A program made the position numbers and the translations under genes. From positions 100,698,264 to 100,762,263 of the forward strand of contig NC_088797.1 of assembly GCF_011386835.1 (NCBI RefSeq): a stretch of DNA of 64,000 nt, read 5' to 3'. Source of the DNA: Chrysemys picta bellii (Eukaryota > Chordata > Testudines > Emydidae). The stretch's first letter is position 1, and every line of letters starts with the position of its first letter. Under the pieces are notes generated by a model. The model did not search any database and had not been told where the DNA came from. It was given only the letters and a program-made list of their open reading frames with translations. Shown here piece by piece: positions 1-9,230 of this stretch.

Positions 1-840
1 AAGTCCGGATGCAAGACGTAATCCAGGAGGATAGGCGTTGTGAGGAGACCGGTGAGCCTTTCATTCGGTCGGCCACTGCAACGAAGAGTTGCGTCGTCTT
101 TCTAAAGGGCCTTGTGCGGTCAATATAGAAGGCCAGGGCCCTGCGTACGTCCAGGGAATGCAAACGTTGATCCTGGCGAGAAGCATGTGGTTTAGGGTGA
201 AAGACCGGGAGAAATATATCCTGGTTGATATGAAATGGGGAAACCACCTTAGGGAGAAAGGCAGGATGTGGGCGGAGCTGCACTTTATCCTTATGGAAAA
301 CTGTGTAAGGGGGCTCGGATGTAAGCGCCCTGAGTTCAGAAACGCGCCTTGCTGAGGTGATGGCTACGAGGAAGGCTGTCTTCCAGGATAGGTACAGAAG
401 TGAACAGGTGGCCAGTGGCTCGAATGGAGGACCTGTGAGCTTGGAGAGAACCAGGTTGAGGTCCCACGTCGGAACGGGCTGACGTTGTTGTGGGTACATC
501 CGGTCTAAGCCCTTGAGGAATCTAACGACCATCGGGTTAGAGAATACCGAGGACGCGAGTTCCCCTGGATGGAAGGCCGATATAGCGGCCAGGTGAACTC
601 TAATTGAAGATATCGCCAACCCTTGCTGTTTTAGGGAGAGGAGATATTCCAAAATAAGAGGAATAGGTGCGTGCAATGGGGACGTGGCTCGTTGTTCGCA
701 CCAACAGGAGAACCGCTTCCACTTGGCCAAGTATGTGGTCCGTGTTGAGGGCTTCCTACTGCTCAGCAGAATCTGTTGGACAGAGTGGGAACACTGTTGC
801 TCTGCCTGGGTGAACCATGGAGCAGCCACGCCGTGAGGTG
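1..840 (-). CDS. DIRS tyrosine recombinase, N-terminal and central part (runs off left edge)
   Basis: This would catalyse integration of the circular DNA form of DIRS by a type IB topoisomerase-like reaction in the nucleus. The minus-strand frame is open from about 840 down to 1. It overlaps the end of the RT frame, whose stop is at 763-765. It contains a core-binding-like segment (RKPSTRTTYLAKWKRF, then QGLAISSIRVHLAAISAFHP) and the catalytic-domain segment FLVAITSARRVSELRAL, which should hold the first catalytic arginine. The HxxR box and nucleophilic tyrosine are expected further on, outside the window. No methionine is obvious at the N-terminus, so the start is uncertain; the border at 840 is approximate. 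Expression could be by reinitiation or frameshift from the RT frame (inference). DIRS-B to -D show the same domain in decayed form. Confidence 0.85.
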
Positions 841-3126
841 GAGTGATTGCAGGTCGGGGTGACGCAGCCGGCCGTGGTTCTGCGTGATGAGATCCGGATA
901 CAACGGAAGCGGGATCGGTGTCTGAACCGAGAGTTCCAACAGCGTGGTGTACCAATGTTGTCTCGGCCACGCTGGAGCGACCAGAATTACCTGTGCCTGG
1001 TCTCTGCGCAATTTGAGCAGTACCTTGTGGACCAGAGGAAACGGAGGGAAGGCATAAAACAGGTGGTCTTTCCAGGGAAGGAGAAACGCATCCGAGAGGG
1101 AGCCTGGGGCTCGACCTTGCAGGGAGCAGAACACGTGGCACTTCCTGTTGTCTCGAGATGCAAACAGGTCTATCTGGGGAAACCCCCACTTCTGGAAGAC
1201 GGAATGTATGATGTCCGGACGGATAGACCACTCGTGCGTTTGAAAGGACCTGCTGAGTCGGTCCGCTAAAGTGTTCTGGACTCCAGGGAGGAACGATGCC
1301 GTGAGATGGATTGAGTGGGCGATGCAGAAGTCCCACAGGTGAATGGCCTCTTGGCATAGAATTGACGAACGTGCTCCTCCTTGCTTGTTGATGTAAAACA
1401 TGGCCGTGGTGTTGTCGGTGAGAACTAACACACAGCGGCCCCGTAGGAGATTGAGAAATGCCTGGCACGCCAGGCGCACCGCCATCAGTTCCCGAACATT
1501 GATGTGTAGGGCTAGCTGAGGTGCAGTCCACAGGCCCTGGGTATGGTGCTCGTTGAGATGGGCGCCCCAACCCAGAGATGAAGCGTCTGTGACCAGGTGC
1601 AGAGAGGGTTGTGGGGCGTGAAACGGCATCCCCTCGCAAACCACATTGTGATCTAGCCACCATGTGAGGGAGGTCAGGACCGAGTTCGGGATTGTGACCA
1701 CCATATTCAGGCTGTCCCGATGTGGGCGGTATATTGATGACACCCAGGTCTGGAGTGGGCGAAGTCGAAGTCTGGCATGCCTGGTTACGTACGTGCAGGA
1801 AGCCATGTGACCCAGGAGGGTAAGGCACGACCTCACCGTGGTAGTTGGGAAGGCCTTGAGTCCCTGGATGAGGCTCGTGATGGTGCAAAAGCGATTGTCT
1901 GGCAGGATGGCTTGTGCGCGTCTGGAGTCTAGAACCGCACCGATGAATTCTATTCTCTGGGTAGGTTCTAGAGTGGATTTGTCCTTGTTGAGTAGGATAC
2001 CCAACTTGTTGAATGTGCGCACTATTATGTGGACGTGATCGCGAACTTGTTCCTTGGTGCGACCGCGTACCAGCCAGTCGTCTAGGTACGGGAACACCTG
2101 TATCCCTTGCCGACGAAGGTACGCTGCCACGACAGCCATACATTTCGTGAAGACCCGTGGGGCCGAAGATAGGCCGAAGGGAAGGACTGCAAATTGGTAG
2201 TGCACCCTGTTTACCACGAATCGGAGGAAGCGTCTGTGAGGCGGGTAAATAGCAATGTGAAAGTATGCGTCTTTCATGTCGAGGGCGGCAAACCAGTCTC
2301 CAGGATCGAGGGAAGGGATAATGGCCCCCAGAGAGACCATGCGGAACTTCAACTTTACTACGAATTTGTTGAGTCCGCGCAAGTCCAAGATGGGTCGCAG
2401 ACCTCCTTTGGACTTGGGGATGAGGAAGTAACGGGAATAGAATCCCCTGCCCCTTAAATCCACCGGAACCTCCTCTATGGCCCCCATGGTGAGGAGCGTA
2501 GAGACTTCCTGTATAAGAAGTTGCTCGTGAGAAGGGTCCCTGAAGAGGGACGGGGAAGGGGGGGAGGAGGGGGGAAATGAAGAAAACTGGATAGCGTATC
2601 CCCTCTCCACCGTGCGGAGAACCCAACGGTCCGAAGTTATAAGGGACCAAGCACGGTGGAAGTGGGAGAGGCGATCCCGAAAGGAGGGGGCTGGATCCTG
2701 GGGGATGACTGGGGCGCCGTCCTCGACCGCACCTTCAAAAGTTCTGCCTGGGGCCTGAAGGTGGTCTAGGTGGCCCCTGGTTCTGGCCAGGTTGAGGGCC
2801 GGTCCACCTTCTTCTACCACCTCGCCCTCGCCTTCGGGCCGAGTCCTGTCTCTGACGGGGCGGGGGGGGGTAGAAGCGCTGAGGCTGCGGCCTAAACGGC
2901 CTGCGCTGGGGGCCCACAACATGCATCCCCAGGGAGCGCATGATTGTTCTCGAGTCCTTGAGGCTCTGCAGGCGGGAGTCCGTCTTATCCGAGAACAATC
3001 CATGACCCTCAAAAGGCAGATCTTGTAGGGTTTGCTGCAGCTCCGGAGGCAAACCCGAAACCTGAAGCCAGGAGATCCTGCGCATAGCGATACCCGAAGC
3101 CAGGGTCCTCGCCGCTGAGTCTGCAA
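763..3126 (-). CDS. DIRS reverse transcriptase / RNase H polyprotein
   Basis: The enzyme copies the DIRS RNA into DNA. In the 787-residue frame, residues 1 to about 105 overlap the gag C-terminus in another frame and look like shadow sequence. Recognisable RT begins near residue 145. Palm motif A is LDMKDAYFH (about 282-290, Asp 283) and the active site is YLDD (347-350). The RNase H domain follows with D514 (VTDAS), E546 (NVRELMAV), D571 (LTDN) and D622 (LADRLSR), the expected acidic set. The C-terminal part (QIDLFASRDN to about 745) is typical of DIRS RT proteins. No internal stop interrupts the domains. The true start is unknown; frameshifting or reinitiation from gag is plausible. The stop is TGA at 763-765, overlapped by the recombinase frame. 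Confidence 0.93.
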   Translation of the reverse strand: MQTQRRGPWLRVSLCAGSPGFRFRVCLRSCSKPYKICLLRVMDCSRIRRTPACRASRTREQSCAPWGCMLWAPSAGRLGRSLSASTPPRPVRDRTRPEGEGEVVEEGGPALNLARTRGHLDHLQAPGRTFEGAVEDGAPVIPQDPAPSFRDRLSHFHRAWSLITSDRWVLRTVERGYAIQFSSFPPSSPPSPSLFRDPSHEQLLIQEVSTLLTMGAIEEVPVDLRGRGFYSRYFLIPKSKGGLRPILDLRGLNKFVVKLKFRMVSLGAIIPSLDPGDWFAALDMKDAYFHIAIYPPHRRFLRFVVNRVHYQFAVLPFGLSSAPRVFTKCMAVVAAYLRRQGIQVFPYLDDWLVRGRTKEQVRDHVHIIVRTFNKLGILLNKDKSTLEPTQRIEFIGAVLDSRRAQAILPDNRFCTITSLIQGLKAFPTTTVRSCLTLLGHMASCTYVTRHARLRLRPLQTWVSSIYRPHRDSLNMVVTIPNSVLTSLTWWLDHNVVCEGMPFHAPQPSLHLVTDASSLGWGAHLNEHHTQGLWTAPQLALHINVRELMAVRLACQAFLNLLRGRCVLVLTDNTTAMFYINKQGGARSSILCQEAIHLWDFCIAHSIHLTASFLPGVQNTLADRLSRSFQTHEWSIRPDIIHSVFQKWGFPQIDLFASRDNRKCHVFCSLQGRAPGSLSDAFLLPWKDHLFYAFPPFPLVHKVLLKLRRDQAQVILVAPAWPRQHWYTTLLELSVQTPIPLPLYPDLITQNHGRLRHPDLQSLHLTAWLLHGSPRQSNSVPTLSNRFC

Positions 3127-5245
3127 TGTCCAAGGAGGCCTGCAAGGAGGTCCGAGCCACCTTCTTGCCCTCCTCTACCATGGCTCCAAACTCTTCCCTG
3201 GACTCTTGGGGAATCAACTCCTTAAACTTCCCCATAGAGTTCCAGGAGTTGAAATTGTAGCGGCTCAGTAGCGCCTGTTGGTTCGCCGCTCTAAGTTGTA
3301 GCCCTCCGGCTGAGTAAACCTTACGGCCAAACAGATCGAGCCGCTTAGCCTCTTTTGATTTAGGCGCTGCAGCCTGCTGGCCGTGGCGCTCTCGTGCATT
3401 CACTGATTCCACCACCAGTGAACACGGTTGGGGGTGGGTATACAAGTACCCATAGTCCTTAGAGGGGACAAAGTATTTTCTTTCCACCCCTCTCGCTGTG
3501 GGTGGAATGGAGGCAGGAGTTTGCCATATCGTATCCGCATTCGATTGTATCGTGCGGATCAGAGGTAACGCCACCCTCGATGGGGCATCTGCTCCAAGGA
3601 TGTTCACGATCGGGTCGTGCACCTCCACTATCTCCTCCGCCTGCAGGTCCATATTACGGGCCATCCTACGCAGGAGATCCTGGTGAGCCCGAAGATCTAT
3701 CGGAGGGGGACCCGTACATGAAGTGCCCGCCACTGCCTCGTCCGGAGAGGAGGAAGAGGATGCCTCCGGTGGTACCGGATCCAAGGGGGGGTCCTGATCC
3801 CCTTGCTCTTGGGCCGGGGCATCACCTGCACTTGGGTCCCTGGTGTCGGGTGGCGTGGACACCGAAGCCTCCATGCCTCCTGGCGGAGGCCGAGAGATGG
3901 TGGATTCTGGGGCCCTTCTGACCGAGTGACCCGAGCGAGAGGTCGATGGTATTGGAGCCCCTTGCTCTTGGTGGTACGCCCACGGGGTCCAAAACGACCA
4001 GTGAGATGGTCCATGAGAGTGGTCCTCTGCCATCTCTTGCCAGTGGCCGAAATTTTGTTCCTCGGCGTGCCCTTGAGGGGGGTATGCCGATCTCGACAGG
4101 TCCTCCGAGGAACGAGACACCGATCTTGACGGCCATGGCGGTGCCGAGAGAGATGAAACCATCCCGGTGGGCTGCGGTGCCGCACGGTGCCGGTCCGGAG
4201 ATGATCTATCTCTGCGCGGTGCCGGCGATCGGTGCCGGGATCGCGACCGGTGCCGATGACCTCGTCGGTGCCGGGAGTCGGATCTGGACCTCGACGAGGA
4301 CCTGGAGTATGCCCGGTGCCGGGAGCGACCCCTCGACGTCGAGCGTCGACCGTAGCGGTGCCGAGAGCTACGTCTCGACGTTGATCGGTGCCGACGATCA
4401 TATCGGTGCCGAGACGAAGAGCGGTGCCGCGAAGAAGATCTTGGCCGCGAGTACGACCGGTGCCGAGACGGTATTCGGTGCCGGGACTGCGAGCGGCGTG
4501 GGGACCTGCTTCGGGACCTGGATCGGTGCCGAGGTTCCAGCCCTTGTGATGGTGGGCGCATCAAGGCAGGTTTCCCCCTCGACTGGACCGTGCGAGTCAA
4601 CGGTGCAGTCGGTGCCGGTGGTTGAGGCGGTGCCGGCTCCGTGAGAGCTATTAAGTCTCTCGCCGCCGCGAAGGTCTCTGGGGTCGACGGGAGGCACTGT
4701 ATCACCGCCGGCCTGGGGGGAGACGCTATCTGCACCGGACTCAACGGCCTCGGCGCTGGAGTCGACGGTGCCGGAGGCACCTGTTTTCGTTGCTCCACCG
4801 GTGGACGCGGCTCTACCCCCGGCACTGGGGGAGCTGGCGTCTTCGGCACTGATGTCCCCGTCTTATGGGCTTTTTTATGCCCTGGGGATAAGGACCGGCG
4901 CCGAGGCACTTGCTGTGTCTGCGGTGCCGACGAGGTCCGGTGCCGGGGAGGCTTGTCTGACGCCACTCGCGTGGTCGTCGCAGCCGGGGCACTGCGCACC
5001 GAGGTGCTAGGTGCCGGGGCCTTGCTCGTGGAAGGAGCGTCCGGGCTAAGAGCCGCCTCCATCAGAAGTTGCCTGAGCCGAAAGTCCCGCTCTTTCTTGG
5101 TTCTCGGACGGAAGGCCTTACAGATTTTACACTTGTCTGTCTGGTGTGACTCTCCCAGGCACTTCAGACAGGATTCGTGCGGGTCGCTCGTGGGCATAGG
5201 TTTAGCGCAGGAGGCGCACAGCTTGAAGCCGGGAGCGTTGGGCAT
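2735..5245 (-). CDS. DIRS gag-like protein with zinc knuckle, SR-rich middle and LAP2alpha-like C-terminus
   Basis: This is the 836-residue first ORF of DIRS-A, probably the RNA-binding structural protein. The N-terminus has paired Cys/His clusters (C10xxC13, C26xxC29, H34, C39xxC42), a likely zinc-binding knuckle. Residues 65-220 are Pro/Ser/Ala-rich. Residues about 239-355 are a dense Arg-Ser/Arg-His-Arg tract resembling SR splicing proteins. Residues about 515-770 form a helical domain (from LRAHQDLLRRMARNM onward) that resembles the LAP2alpha C-terminal domain, a family known to be related to DIRS gag. Residues 781-835 are Arg/Gly/Pro-rich. The ATG at 5243-5245 is the first one before the zinc cluster. 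The SR tract is encoded by GGTGCCG-type tandem repeats (plus-strand view, about 4120-4560), so it may expand or contract. Confidence 0.88.
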   Translation of the reverse strand: MPNAPGFKLCASCAKPMPTSDPHESCLKCLGESHQTDKCKICKAFRPRTKKERDFRLRQLLMEAALSPDAPSTSKAPAPSTSVRSAPAATTTRVASDKPPRHRTSSAPQTQQVPRRRSLSPGHKKAHKTGTSVPKTPAPPVPGVEPRPPVEQRKQVPPAPSTPAPRPLSPVQIASPPRPAVIQCLPSTPETFAAARDLIALTEPAPPQPPAPTAPLTRTVQSRGKPALMRPPSQGLEPRHRSRSRSRSPRRSQSRHRIPSRHRSYSRPRSSSRHRSSSRHRYDRRHRSTSRRSSRHRYGRRSTSRGRSRHRAYSRSSSRSRSDSRHRRGHRHRSRSRHRSPAPRRDRSSPDRHRAAPQPTGMVSSLSAPPWPSRSVSRSSEDLSRSAYPPQGHAEEQNFGHWQEMAEDHSHGPSHWSFWTPWAYHQEQGAPIPSTSRSGHSVRRAPESTISRPPPGGMEASVSTPPDTRDPSAGDAPAQEQGDQDPPLDPVPPEASSSSSPDEAVAGTSCTGPPPIDLRAHQDLLRRMARNMDLQAEEIVEVHDPIVNILGADAPSRVALPLIRTIQSNADTIWQTPASIPPTARGVERKYFVPSKDYGYLYTHPQPCSLVVESVNARERHGQQAAAPKSKEAKRLDLFGRKVYSAGGLQLRAANQQALLSRYNFNSWNSMGKFKELIPQESREEFGAMVEEGKKVARTSLQASLDIADSAARTLASGIAMRRISWLQVSGLPPELQQTLQDLPFEGHGLFSDKTDSRLQSLKDSRTIMRSLGMHVVGPQRRPFRPQPQRFYPPPPRQRQDSARRRGRGGRRRWTGPQPGQNQGPPRPPSGPRQNF

Positions 5246-5634
5246 GAGCCCGGCCCCGCGGCCGGGGGAGAAAGGGGGGAGACGACCCCCTTAATCCCCT
5301 GGACTATTTAGAACAACTTTAAAACTACTTAACTAATTTACAACAAACTCTAAGACTATAACTATAACTACAACTATGATACAACAAGATAAGCTAGGGA
5401 AGTGGAGAACAGCTAAGCAGCGCTCCACAGTTCCAACGACCGTCAGGGGCGGTAAGAAGGAACTGAGGGGGCGCCGGGTCGGCTGGGGTATATATTCAGC
5501 GCCATGAAGGCGCCACTCTAGGGGGCTCCACAGCCGACCCGCCGGTGTTGCTAGGGTAAAAATCTTCCGACGATCGTGCACGCGGCGCGCACACACCTAA
5601 TGGAATGGATATGAGCAAGCACTCGAAGAAGAAT
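5246..5634 (-). repeat. DIRS-A 5' leader and inverted terminal repeat
   Basis: This non-coding stretch upstream of gag ends in the terminal motif shared by the right ends of DIRS-C and DIRS-B (GG[G/T]CGG/GGTAGGAAGGAACT-like block at about 5450-5464, then 'ggaatggatatgagcaagcactcgaagaag' spanning about 5602-5631). It contains a GC-rich section with ggtatatattcagc at about 5485-5498 (plus view) and the gcgcgcacacacc block at 5585-5597. The promoter for gag should lie here because DIRS transcription starts within the terminal repeat (family knowledge). Confidence 0.7.
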
Positions 5635-7712
5635 AAATGTTAAAATCATATATTATCATCAAGCCCTAGTAGTTTGCAACTCAAAATTGAAGTGCCACCT
5701 AGGAGTAGTTTTCCTGCCCAGGATGTATAATCGCTTGGACTCTTTGTCTGAAGGAGAGGATTTGGAGTGAGCTTGACAGTTTCTTACATTAATCGTGTCC
5801 ACCACCAGGGGACTCGGGGTAGGAAGGAGAAGAAATACCCCATTCCTTTGGCTGGAATACAATTTTTTTTTAATCTGGCCACTTGCAGTTGGGCAGAATA
5901 GTGGCAGTGTTTCCCATAAAATATGTGCAGGCAATAACAGTGCCTCATTAATTGGTAGGGCTTTTTTTCCCCTGGGGAAGTAATATCTAGAATGTCCACC
6001 AGGGAATGTGGAGACTCCTGGACCTCTCCTAGCGGGAGCTGAAGGGATTCCACCAGGAGTTTCATTAGGTTCTGGAAGATTAAAGTCATCGGAAGAAGAG
6101 GATGTTGGTGGCATTACTGCCTCATCTAGTGAGGAGGACGGCTGCTGGGGGCGAGCTTCCCTCAATCTGCAGCTTTTGCTCCTCTTGTACTTCTCTTGCT
6201 GCCTAGGGGGCACACAGCACCAGAGGATGGTCTGTCGGTGCCTGTGAACGATGCAGTACCACTGGATGTTGGGCATTTATTTCTAGTGGCACCCTATAAA
6301 ACTGTTCACCAAAGTGCCCCCAAGGGTTCCAGTAAGCCCACTGAGGAGGAGAGGGATAGAGGAAAGATCCTCAAGGGGCCTGTTGGGTTTCTGGAAGGTC
6401 CTCTCCAGTAAATGGACTCAGAGGGGTGTGATGGTAGGTACCGAGACCTCAGAATCAGAAGTATCATCCCCTGGGCTAACAAGGGAGGGTCTCAAGCACC
6501 AGGGTCGGTACTGAGAGTTGGAAGTCTGAGATTCAGGTTGCAGTTGATGGAGTGGTACCAGGATGGGGGCTCTGGTAAAGTTCCTTATTAGGTGAGACTC
6601 CAGTTCATCCAAAATGAGACAGTCCTCCCGGGAAAAGGAGTGGAGTAGAGAGCTATGATAGCATCTGATTGTAGCCTGAGTCGGTGCTGGAACTGGGATT
6701 GGTATCGAGGACGAGTTTGTGCATATGGTATCGGAGAGGCTGATGGGACATCTTCTCTGACCTCAGAGCTGTAGGAAGATGCTAGTACTGGAGTGCAGGA
6801 AGAAGCCCTGTGTACATCATGGTGCCAAGAGGTGTCAAACAGTACTGAGCTAGGAGCCACCCTGTGTTGGAAGACTTCTCCACACACAACTTCTTATGTT
6901 GGTACTTGGTACAGATTTCAGCTGGTGCCTCAGCAGTACTCCTTAAGGGATGCAAGGTCTCCTGAGAGCAAGATTTATGGGGTAATCTATCTCTCTTCTT
7001 TGTTTCCCTTGTAGGGGGGAAAGGCTTCTTTTTTTCAAAGTCTTAGCCCCTGGAGCTGCTGCTGGGGCTCCAGCTGTCACCAGGGTAGCCTGAGATGTTG
7101 AGGCAGATGTACAGGGAGTGGCAAAGAGAACCCTGCTGGAGTTAGGGAGCATTCCATTAAGAGGAACTTCAACCTAGCCTCTCTGTCGTTTCTTGTCCTA
7201 CCTTTAAATCCCAAGCAGATTGTGCACTTTGACGGGATGTGGATGTCTAGAATGCCTGTTGCTCTGTGGAAAAGACCTGTGTAGCAAGTCTAGTAGGGCT
7301 TATACTCCAGGGTCTTTGGCATAATCTGGTGTGCTGAAGCACTAAAACTAAAACCCTGAAAGAGTGGGAAGGGCGGTGGAAGCACAACTGCGTTGAAATT
7401 AATAAAAATGTGAAAATAAGAACATAACTAAATAAAAAGAGAAATTTACAATAAGTGAGAGAGGGTGGGAAGCGGTAGAACAGCAGACACCAAGCACTCC
7501 ATCTCGAGCCACGGGTGGTTGAGAAGAAACTGAGTGGTGGCAGGTCTGTGCCTCCCTGTATGGCCTCGAGTGGGAGCATGAAGAGCTGCTCTGCACAGGT
7601 GCAGGTCTGCAGACACTGCTTTACAGTCTCCAATTCAGAGTGCACAGGTGCACACACATGCACACATACCCATGGGGACATATACTCCAAGAATCATCAG
7701 CAAGGATGACAG
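5635..7712 (-). mobile_element. DIRS-B: degraded DIRS remnant (gag and leader only)
   Basis: This is a diverged DIRS copy in the same orientation as DIRS-A. It keeps the gag C-terminal half (about 5640-6280), a diverged middle (6280-7150), the gag zinc-cluster end (about 7150-7240) and a leader resembling that of DIRS-A and DIRS-C (7300-7712, including a block like the 'ccgtcatgggtggtaggaaggaact' leader motif at about 7500-7530). RT and recombinase are absent to the right of 5635. They may lie beyond the left edge if DIRS-A inserted into this copy. The right border is approximate. Confidence 0.7.
5640..7240 (-). pseudogene. DIRS-B gag-like pseudogene
   Basis: The longest open piece is 205 residues (6276-5659). 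It aligns by eye to the LAP2alpha-like part of the DIRS-A gag: DTINVRNCQAHSK matches the ESVNARERHGQQAA region, and KESKRLYILGRK matches KEAKRLDLFGRK. Further down, the frame continues with in-frame stops to about 5640 (match to QALLSRYNFN). The N-terminal CxxC block is recognisable at about 7160-7230 in another frame. The SR-rich tract seen in DIRS-A is not recognisable. There are several stops and frameshifts, so it is non-functional. Confidence 0.72.
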
Positions 7713-8498
7713 AGTAGTTCAGTTTCTGTGTCCATTAAGTCTTGGCCACTCTGCTGATTACAGCCAATTACTGTCAACTGCAGGAGTGGGACACAGGGCA
7801 GAAGTCAGATAGCCACCATTAGGTGGCATCAAGTTTTCATAACTCCCAAGTTGGACTGGATTTCAAACTTGCCACCCAGAGAAGGAGGACTTGAGGTATA
7901 CTATTAGCAAACATTCTGAGCTGTTCACTCTCACTGGATGTTTGGTTAAAACCCAAACATAAAAATTAATTACTGTAAATTATCCAGATGAAGTAGTATC
8001 TAGAATCATGAAGCATTTACCGTAAGCTACCAATATATCTTTGACACATACAGAAGATTTGATTTTTTTACTATCACTTTTAAAATCTGGCTCCCACAGG
8101 AGGACTAAATAAACATCCTGATAAACGAATGTGGCATCACTCTAAGTAGATCATGGATGGATGTACCTTCTTTCAGTGAGTTTGACAATCTCAGCAAAAA
8201 GATCCTGATGTCATTCAAGACATAGAAAACATTTTTGGCAGCATATATAAAACACAGCCAGGAGTAATTTCTGTTCCGGGAGAACTGACGGCTTTTGCTG
8301 AGACAACGTGAGTGAATATTAACTGGTAAACTGTACCATTTTGGCAGAAGGGGGTGCTTTATTATCAACCTACCCTGAGATCAAGGCCAAATGTAAACTA
8401 GTAATAGTTTGTCATTTACACGGGCATTGAGAAGCAGCCTTAGCATAAGAGGATGTGCCTTCTTATATCCTTTCAGGTGAAAAAACAAACAAACGGTA
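7713..8498. other. No gene or clear repeat recognised
   Basis: This ordinary AT-rich sequence lies between DIRS-B and DIRS-C. Open frames are short (87 codons or fewer) with no recognisable motif. Confidence 0.5.
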
Positions 8499-8700
8499 TT
8501 TAACCTTTCTATAACTGTTGTTCTTTGAGATGTGTTGCACATGTCCATTTCCACTGGAGGTGTTTTTGTGCTCCAGTGCACAGCTGACAGAGGTTTTTAC
8601 CCTGAGCAGTACCTGTCGGGGTGACTTGAGCATGCTTTGCTGCTTCACGCAGGCATAAAGGGTTGAGCCACCCCAGACTGCCTTTAGTTCTTTCCTACTA
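8499..8700 (-). repeat. DIRS-C 3' inverted terminal repeat
   Basis: It begins with taacctttctataactgt at 8501 and runs through the 'aaagggttgagccacc' and 'ttctttcctac' blocks. Its reverse complement matches the leader/right terminal repeat at about 13370-13570. Confidence 0.82.
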
Positions 8701-8741
8701 GAACAACTCTGATAGAAGGGGAAGGAGGGCGAGCTGCTGAA

Positions 8742-8842
8742 TTGACATGTACAACACATTTTGAAGAACAGTTACAGAAAAGTTTAACCATTTTTGTTCT
8801 TGTTCGAGTGACTGCACATGTCCAATCCACTGTGGGTGACTC
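8742..8842 (-). repeat. DIRS-C internal complementary region (ICR)
   Basis: Positions 8742-8790 are the reverse complement of the extreme left end (compare taacctttctataactgt with acagttacagaaaagttta). Positions 8791-8842 are the reverse complement of the extreme right end (ttgttcgagtgactgcacatgtcc against ggacatgtgcaatcacttgaa). The two ends are thus joined head to tail. This is the expected template for joining both DIRS ends in the circular intermediate (family knowledge). Confidence 0.85.
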
Positions 8843-8896
8843 ACAAGCAGTTCTATTTGGAGGCAGGACCAGAGTCTATTTGAACACGGACTAGAG

Positions 8897-9230
8897 CAGG
8901 GATCGGCAACCTCTGGCACGCGGCTTACCAGGGTAAGCACCCTAGCGGGCTGGGCCAGTTTGTTTACCTGCCGCGTCAGCAGGTTTGGCCAATCGCGGCT
9001 CCCACTGGCCACGTTTCGCCGTCCCAGGCCAATGGGGGCGTCGGGAAGCGGCGCGGGCGAGGGATGTGCTGGCCGCGGCTTCCCGCCGTCCCCATCTGCC
9101 TGGGGCAGCGAATCACGGCCAGTGGGAGCTGCGATCGACCAAACCTGCCGATGTGGCAGGTAAACAAACTGGCCCGTCCCGCAAGGGTGCTTACCCTGGC
9201 GAACCGCGTGCCAGAGGTTGCCGACCCCTG
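8897..9230. mobile_element. Non-autonomous hAT-type transposon inside DIRS-C
   Basis: Terminal inverted repeats are cagggatcggcaacctctgg at the left and ccagaggttgccgacccctg at the right. The element is flanked by a perfect 8-bp duplication gactagag (8889-8896 and 9231-9238), the hallmark of hAT. The 334-bp interior is largely palindromic and GC-rich and has no transposase. A related sequence occurs near 20880. Confidence 0.93.

Larger units (their letters stand above)
1..5634 (-). mobile_element. DIRS-A: young DIRS-type tyrosine-recombinase retrotransposon, 3' end outside window
   Basis: The minus strand reads, in order, a leader with inverted-repeat end (about 5634-5246), gag-like ORF, RT/RNase H ORF and tyrosine recombinase ORF. 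This is the gene order of DIRS elements, which use a tyrosine recombinase instead of a DDE integrase and lack LTRs. The ORFs overlap each other. The recombinase C-terminus, the 3' inverted repeat and the internal complementary region would lie left of position 1. The right border is placed where similarity to other DIRS ends stops (motif 'actcgaagaagaa' near 5620-5633). Long open frames mark it as the youngest DIRS copy in the window. Confidence 0.9.

Noticed and set aside
847..1269. 140-codon plus-strand frame
   Set aside because: Antisense to the RT/RNase H coding sequence.
3697..4401. 234-codon minus-strand frame inside DIRS-A gag
   Set aside because: It lies in a different frame over the same SR repeat; low-complexity Arg/Gly/Thr sequence without domain.
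3946..5294. Long plus-strand frames (232 and 217 codons) opposite DIRS-A gag
   Set aside because: They are antisense shadows of the Arg/Ser- and Pro-rich gag repeats (GGTGCCG units) with no domain of their own.
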